A DNA stretch of 64,000 bases from positions 1,302,001 through 1,366,000 of the forward strand of contig ML058370.1 in NCBI GenBank assembly GCA_003013855.2, read 5' to 3'. This DNA is from Liriodendron chinense. Lineage: Eukaryota; Streptophyta; Magnoliopsida; Magnoliales; Magnoliaceae. Below the pieces are notes generated by a model. It was not told the DNA's origin. It saw nothing but the letters and a program-made list of their open reading frames with translations, and searched no databases. This document shows positions 24,186 to 34,627 of the stretch, piece by piece. Within the stretch, counting starts at the first letter, position 1. Each line of letters opens with the position of its first letter. The position numbers and the translations under genes are program-made.

Positions 24186-24405
24186 ACATCTACGTCATGC
24201 TTGGGTTTCATGTTGTACAGGTGAAACCCCAACCATTGGTACGTTGGGCCCACCATGATGGACCATGCCCAAACTTTTCCCAGATTGCAAGATCTAGCTG
24301 TGGGCCTTTATTCAATGACCACCGTATCAGTTGTCCGGATCCCTAAACCACTCATTTGTTAGTTCTGCGCCATTTAAAATATGGTGGTTGATGCCTTATG
24401 AGGAG

Positions 24406-24485
24406 CCTGCGGGATTGTGTTTGGACCCGTGGGATTATGAGCTTTTTTTTACGACCTGAGGTTAGCTTGAATTTACCCATAACAC
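24406..24485 (-). repeat. fragment of a Tat-like LTR
   Basis: Matches the end of the 14049-14785 LTR, including GACCTGAGGTTAGCTTGAAT and the terminal ACCCATAACA. Confidence 0.6.
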
Positions 24486-24800
24486 CTAATCTAAAAAATT
24501 TAGATTGCAAGATAATTGATCCTATCTGGGCTGGATGGGTCCCTTAAAACATAGACCAAAACTGCCCACTTACTAAATGGGTTCGGTCCGGGTCGGGTCG
24601 GGTCGGGTTGGGCCTAATATAAAGGAAATCAGACCCAGACCTGTTTAGCAACTTAGTTTGTTCTTGGACTTAAACTCGTTTAGTAACTGGTTCTATTTTT
24701 GGACCTAGACTCGTCCCATTTAACAATTGAGTCTGGTCTAAATGGGTTGGGTCCAAGTACCTCATTGGGTCTATCAACCCATTTACAGCCCTACATTTTA
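24486..24800. repeat. GGGTCGGG-rich MITE-like fragment
   Basis: Contains (GGGTC)n near 24590 and ends AACCCATTTACAGCCCTA, the reverse complement of a common plant hAT-MITE end (TAGGGCTGTAAATGGG). The left end is not identifiable. Confidence 0.4.
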
Positions 24801-25401
24801 GTAATTAATTGATAGTAGAAAAATGTATGTTTCTTGTTGTGAGTAGCTCTTGGAAGCTATTGGACATATGAAACTTTTTCCATTATTTAGCTTTTGGGGT
24901 GATCAGAATTGAAATGAGTGATGATAAAGAAGAAAAGATAGAACTTTTTGAAAATTTACTAAAATAATGTAATAGCGGTGTTGCCAGCAAAAGTGAAAAT
25001 CCAATTTCGTTTGATAAATTTTAAATTAATTGACCATTGATTATTAGGACAGCTGGCGAGAAAAGATGGCATTGGAAATTGGATGTCCACTACCTTATCT
25101 TTAACTCAAGTCCCAATATTTGATTGGTTGGTCATTGAGTATTGAGATATATAGTTGACAGCTTTTGGATTTCAAGGGTTGATGCCAATTTTTAATTTAA
25201 TTTTGTTGCTATTAGGAAGTCCATTTAATCTTATTTTAGAGTTCTGACCTGCTCAGATTAGACATTGGGCTGGTTTGGATTAAGGATGTTTGGCATGGAT
25301 TTATATGAATGTATACAGGACGTATCGGGAGCCATCGATCGATCATTCTATTACAGGGTGGGATACCAGAAGCTATGATGATGACTATTAAATAGATGGT
25401 T
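24801..25401. other. intergenic, AT-rich
   Basis: No gene-like frame or clear repeat boundary. Confidence 0.4.
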
Positions 25402-25998
25402 TGTTGTTACCAAAAAATGGTTAACAGGACGAAGATATGGATCTATGATCTAAATAGCTGAATGAAGCTGAACTTCCGATAGAAGAAGACGGAATTCTCA
25501 GATCCTGCAAAAGAATACAGAGGATAAGGGGGGTGGCATGGGGGTCCAGCCAATGACCCTCCGATGCCTAAGTCAGTGATCTTGAGTAATCGGATATTTT
25601 TAGTGTAGATTGATATTAGCTTGCATACCTCGATAATGGAGAGAATATCCTTATTTATAGACTTACGTTGCGAGATTGCTTGCCCTTCGGAGAGTCGTGA
25701 TTCTAGCGGTCTGCCAGTTGGATTCCCGAGATCTTCGGATTTGCCCATAACAAATAAAGATCTTTATTCCTGAAAGCTGGGGATGTCGATCTTTTCTCCT
25801 GATATCTTGATGTGAGCCCAAGATTACGGATTTACAGCTCAGCTCGCTTAAGACGACCTTCATTACTTCGGACCTAGCCGACCATTTTCAATCGGGTTGA
25901 CCCGACCTGATTCGTGTTTGGACTAGAGACGGGTCGGCTCGTCCCTTCTCGGGTCGGTGTAACAAACCTTCTTCCAGGTCGGCTCTTTACCCATAACA
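25402..25998 (-). repeat. 3' LTR of a Tat (Ty3/gypsy) element
   Basis: On the minus strand it begins TGTTATGGGTAAAGAG at 25998, preceded by the purine-rich AAAAAGGAGGCTTC, and ends near TAACAACA at 25402. A second CCCATAACA at 25743-25751 suggests an internal rearrangement or a nested LTR piece. TCTATAAATAAGG on the minus strand near 25660 is a likely TATA element. The 5' partner was not found. Confidence 0.65.
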
Positions 25999-26361
25999 GA
26001 AGCCTCCTTTTTACCCTTGAGGGTGTTTTGCTCAGCTCGGGGGTAAAAACTTAAGAGGAGATTGCCGACCTAGATAATTTTTGTCGTTTTTGTATCAGCA
26101 ACGCCGTCATTTCGATGGGCGGGAAAATGGCATTAAATGCGTCTCTCGAATTATCGAGGGCATTAAATGCGTCCCTTGATATATTGAGGAGTCATCATTT
26201 CTCCGTACGGCGTGATATCGCCGGTATGATTTAGTCGAACGGGGTGTCGCCGCGTGTCCTGAACGGCGCAGCTTTTCGAATTCATCAAGTAGGGAGTTGC
26301 CACGTGTTGCCTTCGTATTGAATGTGATGAGACCTGAATAGTGCCCAAATCCTTCCTCGAG
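25999..26361. other. spacer between Tat 3' LTR and aORF promoter
   Basis: Minus-strand polypurine tract at its left edge, then non-coding sequence with a repeated GAGGGCATTAAATGCGTC (near 26135 and 26157). Confidence 0.5.
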
Positions 26362-26369
26362 TATAAAAT
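26362..26369 (+). promoter_or_regulatory. TATA box of the aORF
   Basis: TATAAAAT lies about 195 bases upstream of the ATG at 26561 on the plus strand, in a suitable place to drive the frame antisense to the retroelement. Confidence 0.5.
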
Positions 26370-26560
26370 CTGAGACTTGGCCGGATTCTGAAAACCCTTC
26401 TCCATTTTCTTACTGCTCCTGCACTCTGGTTTTTCTTCTTCCCCATTTTCTTTAACTTTCTTCTTCCTGCGGCCGTGCCAGCATTCTGGTACGCTCTTTT
26501 TCTTTCATTCCAAGGGGTTTTCTTCTTTCTTCCCTCTCTCCTTTTTCTTTTATTCGAAAA

Positions 26561-28895
26561 ATGTCGGAGCCAGAAACTTCATGCTCTGAGGCCATCCTCA
26601 AGGTGAGGTATGATGACCGTGATTCTGATTTACCTCTCCTCTGCCATGAGGAGGCAGGCTCCAATGAATCAGATTCTGGGGCGAGGGTGGTAGAAACCAC
26701 CGGAGAGGGAGAATCTGAGCCTCCTGAGTCAGCTGTCGGTAATGCCACGGCCAATAGAGAGCCATTCGAATTAGATTCTATGATCTCGCAGATTACCCAG
26801 GAAGAACTGGACGCTGCGAAGGAGATATACGAAATCCCGAACTATATAGAGTTTAGGGTTCCTGACCGAGCTGATAGGCCGAGCCGACCCAAGGCCGGGG
26901 AGGTAGTCATTTCCTTGATGCATTTAGAGTCCGGGCTGAGGTTGCCCTTACACCCCTTTATGAGGAAAGTTCTTAGTGTCTTAGGTCTATCTCCGAGCCA
27001 ATTGCAGCCGAATGCATGGAAGTGCATGGTCGGATGCTACATACTTTGGCGGAGGCTAGGGAATAAGGAGTTTACCTCCAATGAACTCTTTTCCATGTAT
27101 ATTCTTAAGTCCTTGGGCGGCCAAGGACTCTACTACTTTTCGTCGTTTGCCGGGTCAGGGCGGCTCGATGATCACTTATATGCCCTCCTTCACCAAAACT
27201 TGGAAGAGGAAGTGGTTCTTCGCGTCGGGCAGTTGGGAGTGCGCGCCAGACGAGCCTCAACCCCTGAAATTCCGAGTCCGAGCCGACTTTGCTCTGCCAG
27301 GTCGGATGAAGTCCCGACCTAACCGGTTTTTTCCGATATATAAATATATGTTTTTTTTTTTTACTCATGTATCTGCTCTTTCTACAGTGTCGGCGACTAT
27401 TCGGGTGGCGTTGTCTGTAGTTCAAGAGAGGCAGATCCACAAAGCCCGAGCCGTCCCTGCTGCAGAGAGGGACTTCCGAAAAGTTATCACATTCAACTCC
27501 GTTGCTAAATCGGGTCGGTAATCTGAGACAGTAGTGTATTTCAACCCTTTTTTGTTTTGTCACCCTCTCATTCTCTTCCTTTTCTTGGACAAGAATGGCT
27601 CCGAAGGCAATCTCCAAGCGGAGGATTCCAGCTCGGTTTCTGGAACGCGGGGAGAGCTCCGCTGAGCCCCCTAGGAAGAGGGCAGGCTACTGCTGAGGTA
27701 CAAAGACCTCCTCGCGCGCCCCAATCCTTCATCTGTGGATCAGGACAACTTCCCAGCTCAGACTCCGCACAGCCCAGAACCGAGCGAACGGAGCCCAAAA
27801 CCGAGCCAACGGAACGGCCACCCCGGTGTCATCTGCTGATGACCCGGTGGTCAGTGTGCCAGATAACTCGGGCTCACGAGCTGAACCATCATATCCGTGC
27901 CTCCAACCGTCTCCTCCCAGACCTCCCAACCTCCTGCAGTTGGACCTGACCAACCTGCTGCGGGTGCCTCCTCTTCTCAACCTCCTCGACCTCATGCTAC
28001 CCCGGCTGAGCAACGGGAGGACCGGGTCGAGATGCTTCCGCTGACAGAGCAGTATTCGAACTGGATGGATGGCGTCAACGCATACATGCGTGTTAACCAT
28101 ACCATCCCCCAAGACTTGAATATCATAGCCTCTTCTGACCCGGATCAGATGGTTGGGGTGGTGATAGAGAGCTGCCTCAAGGGTAACTTAACGTACTCCT
28201 TCAATTTCTTTTCCACATACTTGTGACGTTTTCTGTGTTGCGTGCTAACTGTATTACTTTTGCAGGATTCGGCTGCACTTATCATGATCCGTAAGGTGAT
28301 GGCCGAGCGAAACCACCAGACGCAAAAGGCTCTGGTTGCCGATTCTTCTTGGAAGAAGAAGACCGAAGCCGTGAAGACTGAGCTTAACAAATGTATCCTT
28401 CTTTTGAGGGAAGCTCAGTCCGAGCTGATGTCTTCACGATCCGAGCTGGCATCCATCCAATCCGAGCTGGAGTCTTCCCAGTCCGAGCTGAAGGTTGCGC
28501 AATCGGAGCTGGAAGTTTCCCAAGCTCAGGTCCAGTCTCTGGAGGAGGCTCTAAAGGAGGCTGAGACCAAGGCCGTATCCGACTGGAATAAGGCTGAATC
28601 CCTTGAGGCTGCTCTGAAGACGGTCGAGGAGGAGAAGGTACACCTGGCCGAGCTTCTGAAAGAGGTCCAGCTGAAGTCACTGGCAGAGATTAATAGGGCG
28701 AAAGCTGAGTACGAGAAGTTGTCTGCCATTTCTGAAGATCTGTACAACAACGGACTTCAGGAGTACAGGCGCCTCGTGCTTAAGCATTTTCCAACCCTTG
28801 ATCTTACGCCTGTGGACGAAGACGAGGAAGAGGAGGAGGAGGAGGCGAGGGGCGGAGATGATGGTGCTGGCCCGTCTAGGGCTGGCAAGGATTAG
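26561..28895 (+). pseudogene. Tat-type antisense ORF (aORF), multi-exon, frameshifted
   Basis: The start ATG at 26561 opens a 253-codon frame. Residues about 115-190 (SGLRLPLHPFMRKVLSVLGL, then NAWKCMVGCYILWRRLG) match the 'putative gypsy type transposon' domain (Pfam PF04195) known from extra ORFs of plant Tat elements. The expected continuation (KTWKRKWFFASGSWECAPD) is in a different frame, so a one-base indel lies near 27139-27152. Likely later exons are 27390-27503 after a CTACAG acceptor, 27595-28183 (Pro/Ser-rich, with an internal frame change near 27895), and 28266-28895 after TTTTGCAG. The last exon encodes a coiled coil with QSELESSQSELK-like heptads and an acidic C-terminal tail. 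It is antisense to the element whose 3' LTR is at 25402-25998. Exon ends are approximate, and the last junction does not join cleanly in frame. Confidence 0.7.
28242..28895 (+). CDS. coiled-coil C-terminal exon of the aORF
   Basis: Open from about 28266, directly after the acceptor TTTTGCAG, to TAG at 28893-28895. About 130 residues of heptad-patterned SELxSxQ repeats are followed by a leucine-rich stretch and a run of Glu before SRAGKD. Such tails are seen in plant Tat aORF proteins; their role is unknown. Confidence 0.5.
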   Translation: MLTVLLLQDSAALIMIRKVMAERNHQTQKALVADSSWKKKTEAVKTELNKCILLLREAQSELMSSRSELASIQSELESSQSELKVAQSELEVSQAQVQSLEEALKEAETKAVSDWNKAESLEAALKTVEEEKVHLAELLKEVQLKSLAEINRAKAEYEKLSAISEDLYNNGLQEYRRLVLKHFPTLDLTPVDEDEEEEEEEARGGDDGAGPSRAGKD

Positions 28896-29126
28896 CTTGT
28901 GTAATTTTTTGTTTTTGTTTTTTTTTAATGTACACAACATTACACAACATTTTGATTTGAAATAGAAGCCCTTTGAGGACAAAATTTGCTAATCATTTTG
29001 CAAATTTTACTTTCGTATTGTCGTTGGTGTATTGAGTTTGTACGGTAGAAACGATCTGGGACTGGCTAGCCGGGTCGGCCGCCTATATGCCCACCTGTCA
29101 GTAAAGTTAAATGTACTATACTGATA
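28896..29126. other. spacer between aORF and callose synthase fragment
   Basis: Non-coding and T-rich. It contains a 13-base direct repeat ACATTACACAACA overlap near 28935. Confidence 0.4.
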
Positions 29127-30149
29127 TTAAGTCGTATTGAAATATCGTCGTAGAACAACTCCTATTTTATTCAAATCATTGACCTTACTCCTACTTGGCA
29201 TTGTTGAACTAATAGCAGCAAGCTTTCTTGTCCCTTCCCTGATGTCCATCTCTGACGCTGTATCGAGAAAGGCCAGCATTTTAAGAGCCTTGTAGTAGTA
29301 CATCATTCCCCTGACCGTGCGGGCCAGGGTCTGGCCTCTGTATGATGCCCAAAGACGAAGGTCCCTTGATCTGTCCGTCCAGATCTCTTCATCGTCATTC
29401 ATTCCATTCCTGCACATGTGCTCGAGAAAATTACGCCACTCATCCTCAAAAACCCTCTTCAAATAGAACATGATCGAGTCACCATCTTCATTCTCAGTCC
29501 TTAGTTGCTCCCTGCTGTACAGCGCGTCCTCACTGTAGTAGGGAGTAAGAACACTGAAAGCGAGCATCTTTTCAACTGCAGGAGCATGGGGCATGTTCAT
29601 GAACAATGAATTACTGAAGAAGGCAATCCGGCGTCTACCCTCAAGATTCACCAGAATGTTATTCATTGAGTCCCTCGACTTTAGAATCGTCTGCAGACGC
29701 CTGACTTGCCAGTAGAAGGTCGTGGTCTCGCTGCTCGGCAACTTGATGGCATTCTCAAAGAGTAGACCATCCATGGCCTGCCGAGGCGCCAGCCCTTCCT
29801 GCTTCAACTCCTCATTGGACTGCTTCAGCTTGGAGAGATCACGGATGCAAATGTCGTAAAGCGTCTGTAGCGTATTCACCACCCTGCTCAACTCTTTCTT
29901 CAGGCTGACCAGGCCATCGACGAGGGATATTAGCCTAGTGTGGATGGCTGGCAGTACTGCTGTCCTGTATGTCTGTGTGAACTTCTCAAACTGAAGCATT
30001 TCGTCGATCTTGAGAAACAGAATCTTGTCTGGGACGTCCAGTTCCTTTGCCTGCCCTGTAACAGCTACAGCCAAATGTACCGGTCCATTCTGTTCAACGT
30101 GAGCAGCGTGAGCCTGACGGTCCGGCAATGAGTCGAACCAGATCATCAT
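29127..30149 (-). pseudogene. callose synthase (glucan synthase-like) fragment, open frame
   Basis: A 340-codon frame matches the central part of a plant 1,3-beta-glucan synthase, a plasma-membrane enzyme of about 1,800 residues. Visible are KIDEMLQFEKFTQTYRTAVL, RLISLVDGLVS, the start of the glucan synthase domain (RRRIAFFSNSLFMNMPHAP, VEKMLAFSVLTPYY), QLRTENEDGDS, and LRLWASYRGQTLARTVRGMM followed by MDIREGTRKL. The N-terminal membrane half, the rest of the catalytic domain and the C-terminal membrane half are absent. The last 25 residues look unlike the family. No intron interrupts it, which fits a source among the few-exon CalS11/CalS12 (GSL1/GSL5) genes or a retrocopy. It is sense-oriented relative to the neighbouring minus-strand Tat element, so capture by a transposon is possible. 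Confidence 0.8.
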
Positions 30150-30499
30150 CAGTCGTGGTGGAATTCAATCCAGCATCATCCGTCCACACCAGTGTTCCCA
30201 TCTGCCACTGATCCTGCCTCCAGTGTCAACTAGCCTCATCAACGGCTAGCAAGGATCCTCCAACAGCCATCCACACTCCCTGCTCATATACAACAACTGG
30301 ACATTTAACGGTCCAGCCATGTGATCCCCACCTGCATCAACGTCCATCAACCTCCACCGCGAGCGGCATGTGGACATCACCGTCCAGTCATGATGTACCC
30401 CATTATATCAGCGCTCAAGGGCCAACAAGCCCTCCATCAAGGCAGCCATCCATCCTCTCTTCCCAGCGGGATCTACACCCACAATGAAATTAAAACTCC
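30150..30499. other. non-coding, CCATCAACC-rich
   Basis: No recognisable protein similarity on either strand. Confidence 0.35.
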
Positions 30500-30847
30500 A
30501 TGAATTCTCCAGATGATTTATTTCAATCAAATGAAGAAGATCAGCTTTTCCCAATCTCAGATGAGAAGTATGCAGGAGAATTACATTTCCAGGAAGTCCT
30601 GATGTCATCAGTTCTCCCAAATTTGCAACACCAACCTCACAATTCTCATGAAATCTCAGTTGGGTCGTCTAAAAATCTCCCATCTCTCTCCACCCATTTT
30701 CATATTTCCTTCTTCCATCTTCTATTCACAGCCGTCTTATCGTCTTTCTACAAGGGAAACACCTTCCTCAACCAGGCCGGTCACAAGATCCCAGACCTCG
30801 GTTGCATCGAACAAAATACTCAATTCAAGGAAGAAGGAAGAATCTGA
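30500..30847 (+). pseudogene. possible RBR-type E3 ligase N-terminal fragment
   Basis: A 115-codon frame begins MNSPDDLFQSNEEDQLFPIS and includes DEKYAGELHFQEVLMSS. That segment resembles the Ala/Glu/Leu-rich YAxELQLQEALMSS motif near the N-terminus of plant RING-IBR-RING (RNF144/ARI-like) proteins. No RING or IBR cysteines follow. The match is short and from memory, so the identity is tentative. Confidence 0.3.
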
Positions 30848-30893
30848 GAAAGTTTTTATGTTTTAAGATCAAGAAAAGGGAAATGCGAACAGT

Positions 30894-31388
30894 ATGCTTT
30901 TCATCACTAATGATTCACTAATCGTTGGGATTGCAATGGGAAGCTTGAAAACCCCCAATTCAGTGGTCAAGAACAACTTAGCCAAACAGCCACCAGGATC
31001 GGGTGAGGTGATGTTGCATGGCCAGGTTAAAACCCTCTTGCAGAAGGTTGAGGAAGAGGCAGAGCTTTCGAAACTCTCTTTCGATGCACAACCATTCTGC
31101 CCTTTTCAAGGCCTTTTGAATTCACCCATGGGGATTCTTGCTCCGACGCCTTCGAATCCTTTGGATGGAGGAGATGTCAATGTATGTCACAATGCTAGAA
31201 GCCTTGTTGAAGCCCATCACTGCCCAACCTCTGATCCAACGACTAGATGTATCTCCATCACATTCAGCTCATGCAACAAACATTCCATCAAGGCAGGCCT
31301 CATCACACGCATGGCTGGAGACCACCTCCAGCACACGCATAATCTCCCAACTTACATCTGCTCCATCCATCCGCTAGTGTGCAGTTGA
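30894..31388 (+). CDS. unrecognised open frame, 164 codons
   Basis: The frame has no family I recognise. The first 100 residues (KTPNSVVKNNLAKQ, CPFQGLLNSPMGILAP) look protein-like; the rest is His/Cys-rich and resembles translated repeat. It could be a captured gene fragment or chance. It sits just left of the plus-strand Tat-like element. Confidence 0.25.
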   Translation: MLFITNDSLIVGIAMGSLKTPNSVVKNNLAKQPPGSGEVMLHGQVKTLLQKVEEEAELSKLSFDAQPFCPFQGLLNSPMGILAPTPSNPLDGGDVNVCHNARSLVEAHHCPTSDPTTRCISITFSSCNKHSIKAGLITRMAGDHLQHTHNLPTYICSIHPLVCS

Positions 31389-31880
31389 ATCCCATCCATC
31401 CTATTGACCCATTTTCGGCCTTGTTAGCCTCGGCACTCGACAGACGGCCTCTTCCTGAAGGACCCATCTAGAAGAACCCATCTAGAAGACCTCATCATGA
31501 AGGTGAGTACGGACATGGACCGAGTATTTAGGAGAGGTCAGCCACTTGGCTCGATCTCGTTTTACTTCACCCACTCGGCCTCGGCACTTGGCGCTCGGCC
31601 TTGGGAACTCGGCCTTCGCCCACCTACCTAGGCTCGGCAACAGGCCTCAGCCTTGTCAGACTCGTCACTCGGCTCGGCCTACTCGGCCTCATCTACAGGC
31701 ATTAGCACTCAGCCTCCTCGGCTCGGTGACAATCATTTACTGAGACCACATCCATTGGCTTCCGCCTTGTCTGTAGGTGCTCACCCCGAGTTCTCATCCC
31801 ATGGTGGGACTGCGCCTCCAAGAAACATGGCAAATCTCTAGGTCAGCAGGACTGACCACGACGGGATCAATCGCTTAAGT

Positions 31881-32008
31881 GCCCTAGACTAAGAGTCGAA
31901 AGACCGACCTGGGCAGTCGGAAGAGCCCTAGACCAAGAGTCGAAAGACCGACCTGGGCAGTCGGAAGAGCCCTAGACCAAGAGTCGAAAGACCGACCTGG
32001 GCAGTCGG
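31881..32008 (+). repeat. tandem array of a 44-bp unit, three copies
   Basis: Units start GCCCTAGACCAAGAGTCGAA at 31881, 31925 and 31969. The last two are almost identical and the first has one or two changes. Confidence 0.95.
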
Positions 32009-32183
32009 AATGGACGAAAGAGTCGGACCAAAACATGAAGTGTCCAAAAATCATCTCTATATGTCGACTCGTATAATTGGCAGAGCCTACGGGCCACCCT
32101 ACTATGCCGACCTCATGCAGTTGGCCGAATTCAAATGTCAGCTCATCTATTTCTCTTTACTCTCAAGCCGAGCAAGTCAGGCT

Positions 32184-32201
32184 CGAGAGTAAGGGGGCTT
32201 C
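32184..32201 (+). other. polypurine tract of the plus-strand Tat-like element
   Basis: CGAGAGTAAGGGGGCTTC directly precedes TGTTATGGG. The minus-strand relative at 14786-20410 has GAGAGTAGGGGGTTTC in the same place. Confidence 0.75.
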
Positions 32202-32700
32202 TGTTATGGGTAAATTCGGGCTGAGCTCGAATATGGAAAGCTTCCCACTGGGACTCATCTACAATGGTCATGGACCGATTATTTAAGAGAGGAAGCTAAG
32301 TCAGGCCTCGGCCCACTCGGGCTCGGCATTCAGCCTTCTCGACCTTGGCCCACCTCAGCTCAACATCTGGCCCTCATCTTGGCAAGAGACCTGGCCTCAT
32401 CTGCCTTGGTTTGAATAAAGTTTATCCCTCTTGATAAGATAAGCACTGATCCAGATAAGGAGAAGGATAAAGATAAGGATAAGGATAACCACTGATCCAG
32501 ATAAGGATAAGGATTATCCCAGCTTAAATCTCTCCAAAAAATTATCTATAAAGAGGACCCCCACTCTCTCTCGAGGTAAGTAATCCATCGCCATTAAACC
32601 TCTAATAGCCTTCTTTTTCAGTATCCATACTGACTTTGCCATCGGAGGGCCATAAGCAGGGCCAACCGGCGGCGGTCCTAACCCTTGTCAGTGGTTGCAG
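32202..32700 (+). repeat. 3' LTR of the plus-strand Tat-like element
   Basis: Starts TGTTATGGGTAAATTCGG. It holds an ATAAGGATAAGG array (32450-32515) and a TATA-like CTATAAAGAGG near 32546. The right end is not certain; a TTGCA near 32700 is a candidate. Confidence 0.55.
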
Positions 32701-33488
32701 GTCCCTCAATTTACACCCTTTATCTCTGAGTGGAGATCAGATGACGAAGAATCAAAACTGGTCCCTGACCAACAGCTGTTGGCCAATTTTTGGCATCAAC
32801 ATGGTTAAACATAAAATAGTGATTGGTCTAAATTAAAAGGGATAAATCAAATGGTTGTTAGTGCTATCTTGTTACTGCAATTTGCTGGTGATTTGGACGG
32901 CCTGGATCTCTTTACAAATAGGCCAACTATACTGTACTGTTGAAGGGCTGCTTTTTTTTTAACATGTTCCCGGCCCGAACCCGACCCGGCCTCAACCCGA
33001 ACATTACCCGTCCCGGCCCGAACGAAAGCACCCAAAGCTGGTTGATAAACTGGACTCAACCAGCTGGGCTACAGGCCCTTCCACCTCTAACTTAGGAATT
33101 TTGTTGATAACAGATGCTCCACTTTTGTCTGAATGTCCTCCAATGTTGTATGCATTTCCCTATAAATCACCCACTCCGTCCCACGCGTGGGACGTTTCTA
33201 CGAGATCCACACCGTCCATCTAGTGCTCCTTGTGTATATGTTTTGTACACGAAAAGAAAGTTAGACCAATCGGACAATTGTAACCGCTGATCAATGAACT
33301 TTTCTTTCGTCCGTTGAATGTGGACTCTTGTTTGACATTTTCAACCGTTCATTTGCAGCTCAAAATAGATTCACTTCTACAAAAGAGTGCACCTTCAAAA
33401 TAGACATGTAAGAGTATTTACCAAACAAAAGTACACAAGCATAATTTTACAAGTGCAAGGAAATAGTGTGCATTCATGTATATATATG
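32701..33488. other. intergenic, repeat debris
   Basis: Includes a CCCGGCCCGAACCCGACCC run near 32970 and CACACCGTCCATC near 33209. No gene-like frame. Confidence 0.4.
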
Positions 33489-33578
33489 ATGTATTATCCA
33501 TGTCATCATGTATATGTATTATGTATTATGTATTATCCATGTCATCATGTATTATGTATTATGTATTATCCATGTCAT
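33489..33578. repeat. minisatellite, ATGTATTATCCATGTCATC units
   Basis: Three ATTATCCATGTCATC blocks are separated by two or three GTATTAT units each. Confidence 0.8.
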
Positions 33579-33664
33579 CCATCTGTTTTACATATCATTT
33601 TAGGACATGATCCCAAAATGGAATCATATCCAAAGCTCAAGTGGATCACACCACAGGAAACAAT
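33566..33664. mobile_element. family A left half-copy
   Basis: Runs from CCATCTGTTTTACATATC through CTCAAGTGGATCACACCAC to GGAAACAATGTG. The right arm is missing and the minisatellite replaces the outer end. Confidence 0.6.
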
Positions 33665-33674
33665 GTGCTTATAA

Positions 33675-33885
33675 TCTACGAGCCGATTCAAACCGAGCTG
33701 AATCAAAGCGAGCTTTGAGCCGAGCCGAGCCGAGCCGAGCCGGAACTGCCCTAGTTTGAGTTTGGTTTGTTTTTTCAAACGAGCTTGACTCGGAGGCTTG
33801 GTTTGGTTTGAACTTCCATTCGATCCAATCCAAGCTGAGCTTTTTCGAACCAATCCGAGCCGAGCTTTCGAGCTGGCTCTAGGAC
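33675..33885. mobile_element. fragment of the TAGAGCTGGACA hAT-MITE family
   Basis: CGAGCCGATTCAAACCGAGC at the left, (GAGCC)n near 33720 and CGAGCTGGCTCTAGGAC at the right. Terminal repeats are degraded and no duplication is visible. Confidence 0.45.
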
Positions 33886-34627
33886 AGCCAAAGGGAAAAG
33901 GAGTCAACGGTCGAAATTTAGTGGGAAAATTTTTAACGGGTAAGATTGTCTGTTGAACGTGATTACTCCATCAATGCCCTTTCACAGGTGTATCACACAG
34001 TTTGAGCACACGGATTCATGACACGTGTAAGGTGGACATTCATGGGACTATGATCCATCACAAAATGCCAGAACATAAAGCTAATTAATTCCTTGCAAAA
34101 CCAATACAAATACAAAGGGCTCACTATGTTACACGTCATGCACAAAAAATGTGGGGCCCACCGTTTGATGGAAACCCAGCTTTCTGTCGTTCGTATTATT
34201 ATTGTCAAAACTGTCACGTGATCTGCTGCAATCGCATTGTAGGGACATCCACCCACGAATTAGGTACACATATTGCCTTTTGGAGGCACCCAAGAGGAAT
34301 TATACAAGTTGAGCCCATGGTTCAGTGATCCAGACCATTGGTCAGTTGGGGCCCACATTGGATAAGCTAGGCCTCAAAGATCTCCTATTTTTGCTTGCAA
34401 TCTTGGGCCTTTTATCAATTTACGGTGGACCGTTGGTTTGCTCCTCTATCGTCTAATTGAAGGCTAAAAGTTTAGAAAATTAGGGGGGGGTTTCGTAGGA
34501 ACTAGGTTACATTTTCCCGGATTCATTATCCTTCTATAATAAGGATAGTAGAAGACATCTACAGGCTTGTGGACCATCTAATGTGTGCACTAGCTCGAAG
34601 GGTATATATCAAGTTCCTTTGATCGAA
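33886..34627. other. intergenic, repeat debris
   Basis: No gene-like frame. It includes a GGGGGGG run near 34487. Confidence 0.4.

Larger units (their letters stand above)
31400..32700 (+). mobile_element. second copy of the short Tat-like element, plus orientation, partial
   Basis: Shares the 44-bp tandem unit with 20439-20525, the polypurine tract and the LTR start TGTTATGGGTAAATTCGGGC. The interior is rich in CTCGGCC/CTCGGCAC units (31550-31740). No intact 5' LTR could be delimited, though 31495-31560 resembles part of the 3' LTR (CATGGACCGA...TTTA.GAGAGG). No gag or pol was found. Confidence 0.65.

Noticed and set aside
31881..32008. CRISPR-like array
   Set aside because: The 44-bp units are directly contiguous without unique spacers, and the genome is eukaryotic.
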